The notes under the pieces are model-generated. The model saw only the letters and a program-made list of their open reading frames with translations. It was not told the DNA's origin and searched no databases. This document shows, piece by piece, positions 25,852 to 25,898 of a stretch of DNA of 25,898 bases. Origin of the DNA: an uncultured Cellvibrio sp. GTDB taxonomy: Bacteria; Pseudomonadota; Gammaproteobacteria; Pseudomonadales; Cellvibrionaceae. The position numbers were made by a program, and so were the translations under genes. The stretch is taken from the NCBI GenBank assembly GCA_946481735.1, contig CAMLOU010000049.1:1-25898 (forward strand), read 5' to 3'. The stretch's first letter is position 1; every line of letters begins with the position of its first letter.

Positions 25852-25898
25852 AATTGAGCGAATTTTGATCATTTCGTCTTTAATAGAAAGAAATTTCT

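Larger units (their letters stand above)
25532..25898. other. 367-bp region upstream of tpiA, to the window edge
   Basis: There is no recognisable gene. It contains the tpiA upstream region, a GGGGCCCC palindrome near 25708-25715, a small CCCTG/CAGGG hairpin followed by TTTT (25765-25784), and a LacI-type operator near the right edge. I found no tRNA. Confidence 0.65.

Noticed and set aside
25532..25898. Search for a tRNA or secG next to tpiA
   Set aside because: No cloverleaf, TTCRANY-type arm in context or SecG-like frame was found in this stretch.

Overview
The window looks like chromosomal DNA of a free-living, metabolically versatile gammaproteobacterium. The order pseudopilin / ispH / fkpB / lspA / ileS / ribF / murJ is the one known from Pseudomonas-type genomes. 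The TonB-dependent receptor, the c-di-GMP proteins and the moderate GC content would fit a Cellvibrio-like organism, but that placement is inference. I see no rRNA, tRNA, CRISPR array, insertion sequence or phage gene.

Left part (1-8.8 kb). A lone FimT/GspH-type pseudopilin faces a minus-strand housekeeping operon ribF-ileS-lspA-fkpB-ispH (FAD synthesis, isoleucyl-tRNA synthetase, lipoprotein signal peptidase, peptidyl-prolyl isomerase, isoprenoid synthesis), preceded by murJ (lipid II flippase). Divergent from murJ is yebG, with a consensus LexA box built into its promoter.

Middle (8.8-17.75 kb), the accessory part. In order: a roughly 250-bp non-coding stretch ending in a very strong terminator (possible small RNA or leader); an MFS transporter with a Met/His-rich N-terminal extension and a possible Fur box; a 58-aa membrane protein (PLDc_N type); a hybrid histidine kinase whose periplasmic sensor is a YfiR-type domain; a TonB-dependent receptor preceded by a six-codon leader ORF coupled through ATGA; and two overlapping citrate synthase-like genes that both lack the usual catalytic residues. 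The last pair, placed behind the receptor and facing a c-di-GMP gene, is the most unusual element of the window.

Right part (17.75-25.9 kb, all minus strand). A REC-REC-PAS-GGDEF-EAL response regulator lies downstream of a ThDP enzyme of the acetolactate synthase family. A separate triosephosphate/hexose-phosphate set follows: tpiA, fba (class II aldolase) and fbp (class I fructose-1,6-bisphosphatase). It encodes the consecutive steps DHAP/GAP to fructose-1,6-bisphosphate to fructose-6-phosphate. fba and fbp are 4 bp apart, and fba has two palindromes in front of it. A LacI-family-type operator sits at the right edge.

How the parts may work together (inference): the YfiR-domain kinase, the receptor, the citrate synthase-like pair and the GGDEF-EAL regulator could form an envelope-sensing circuit that feeds c-di-GMP. 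Several genes start with GTG or TTG (ribF, murJ, the kinase, the second citrate synthase-like gene and the GGDEF-EAL gene); this is stated where it decides the annotation.
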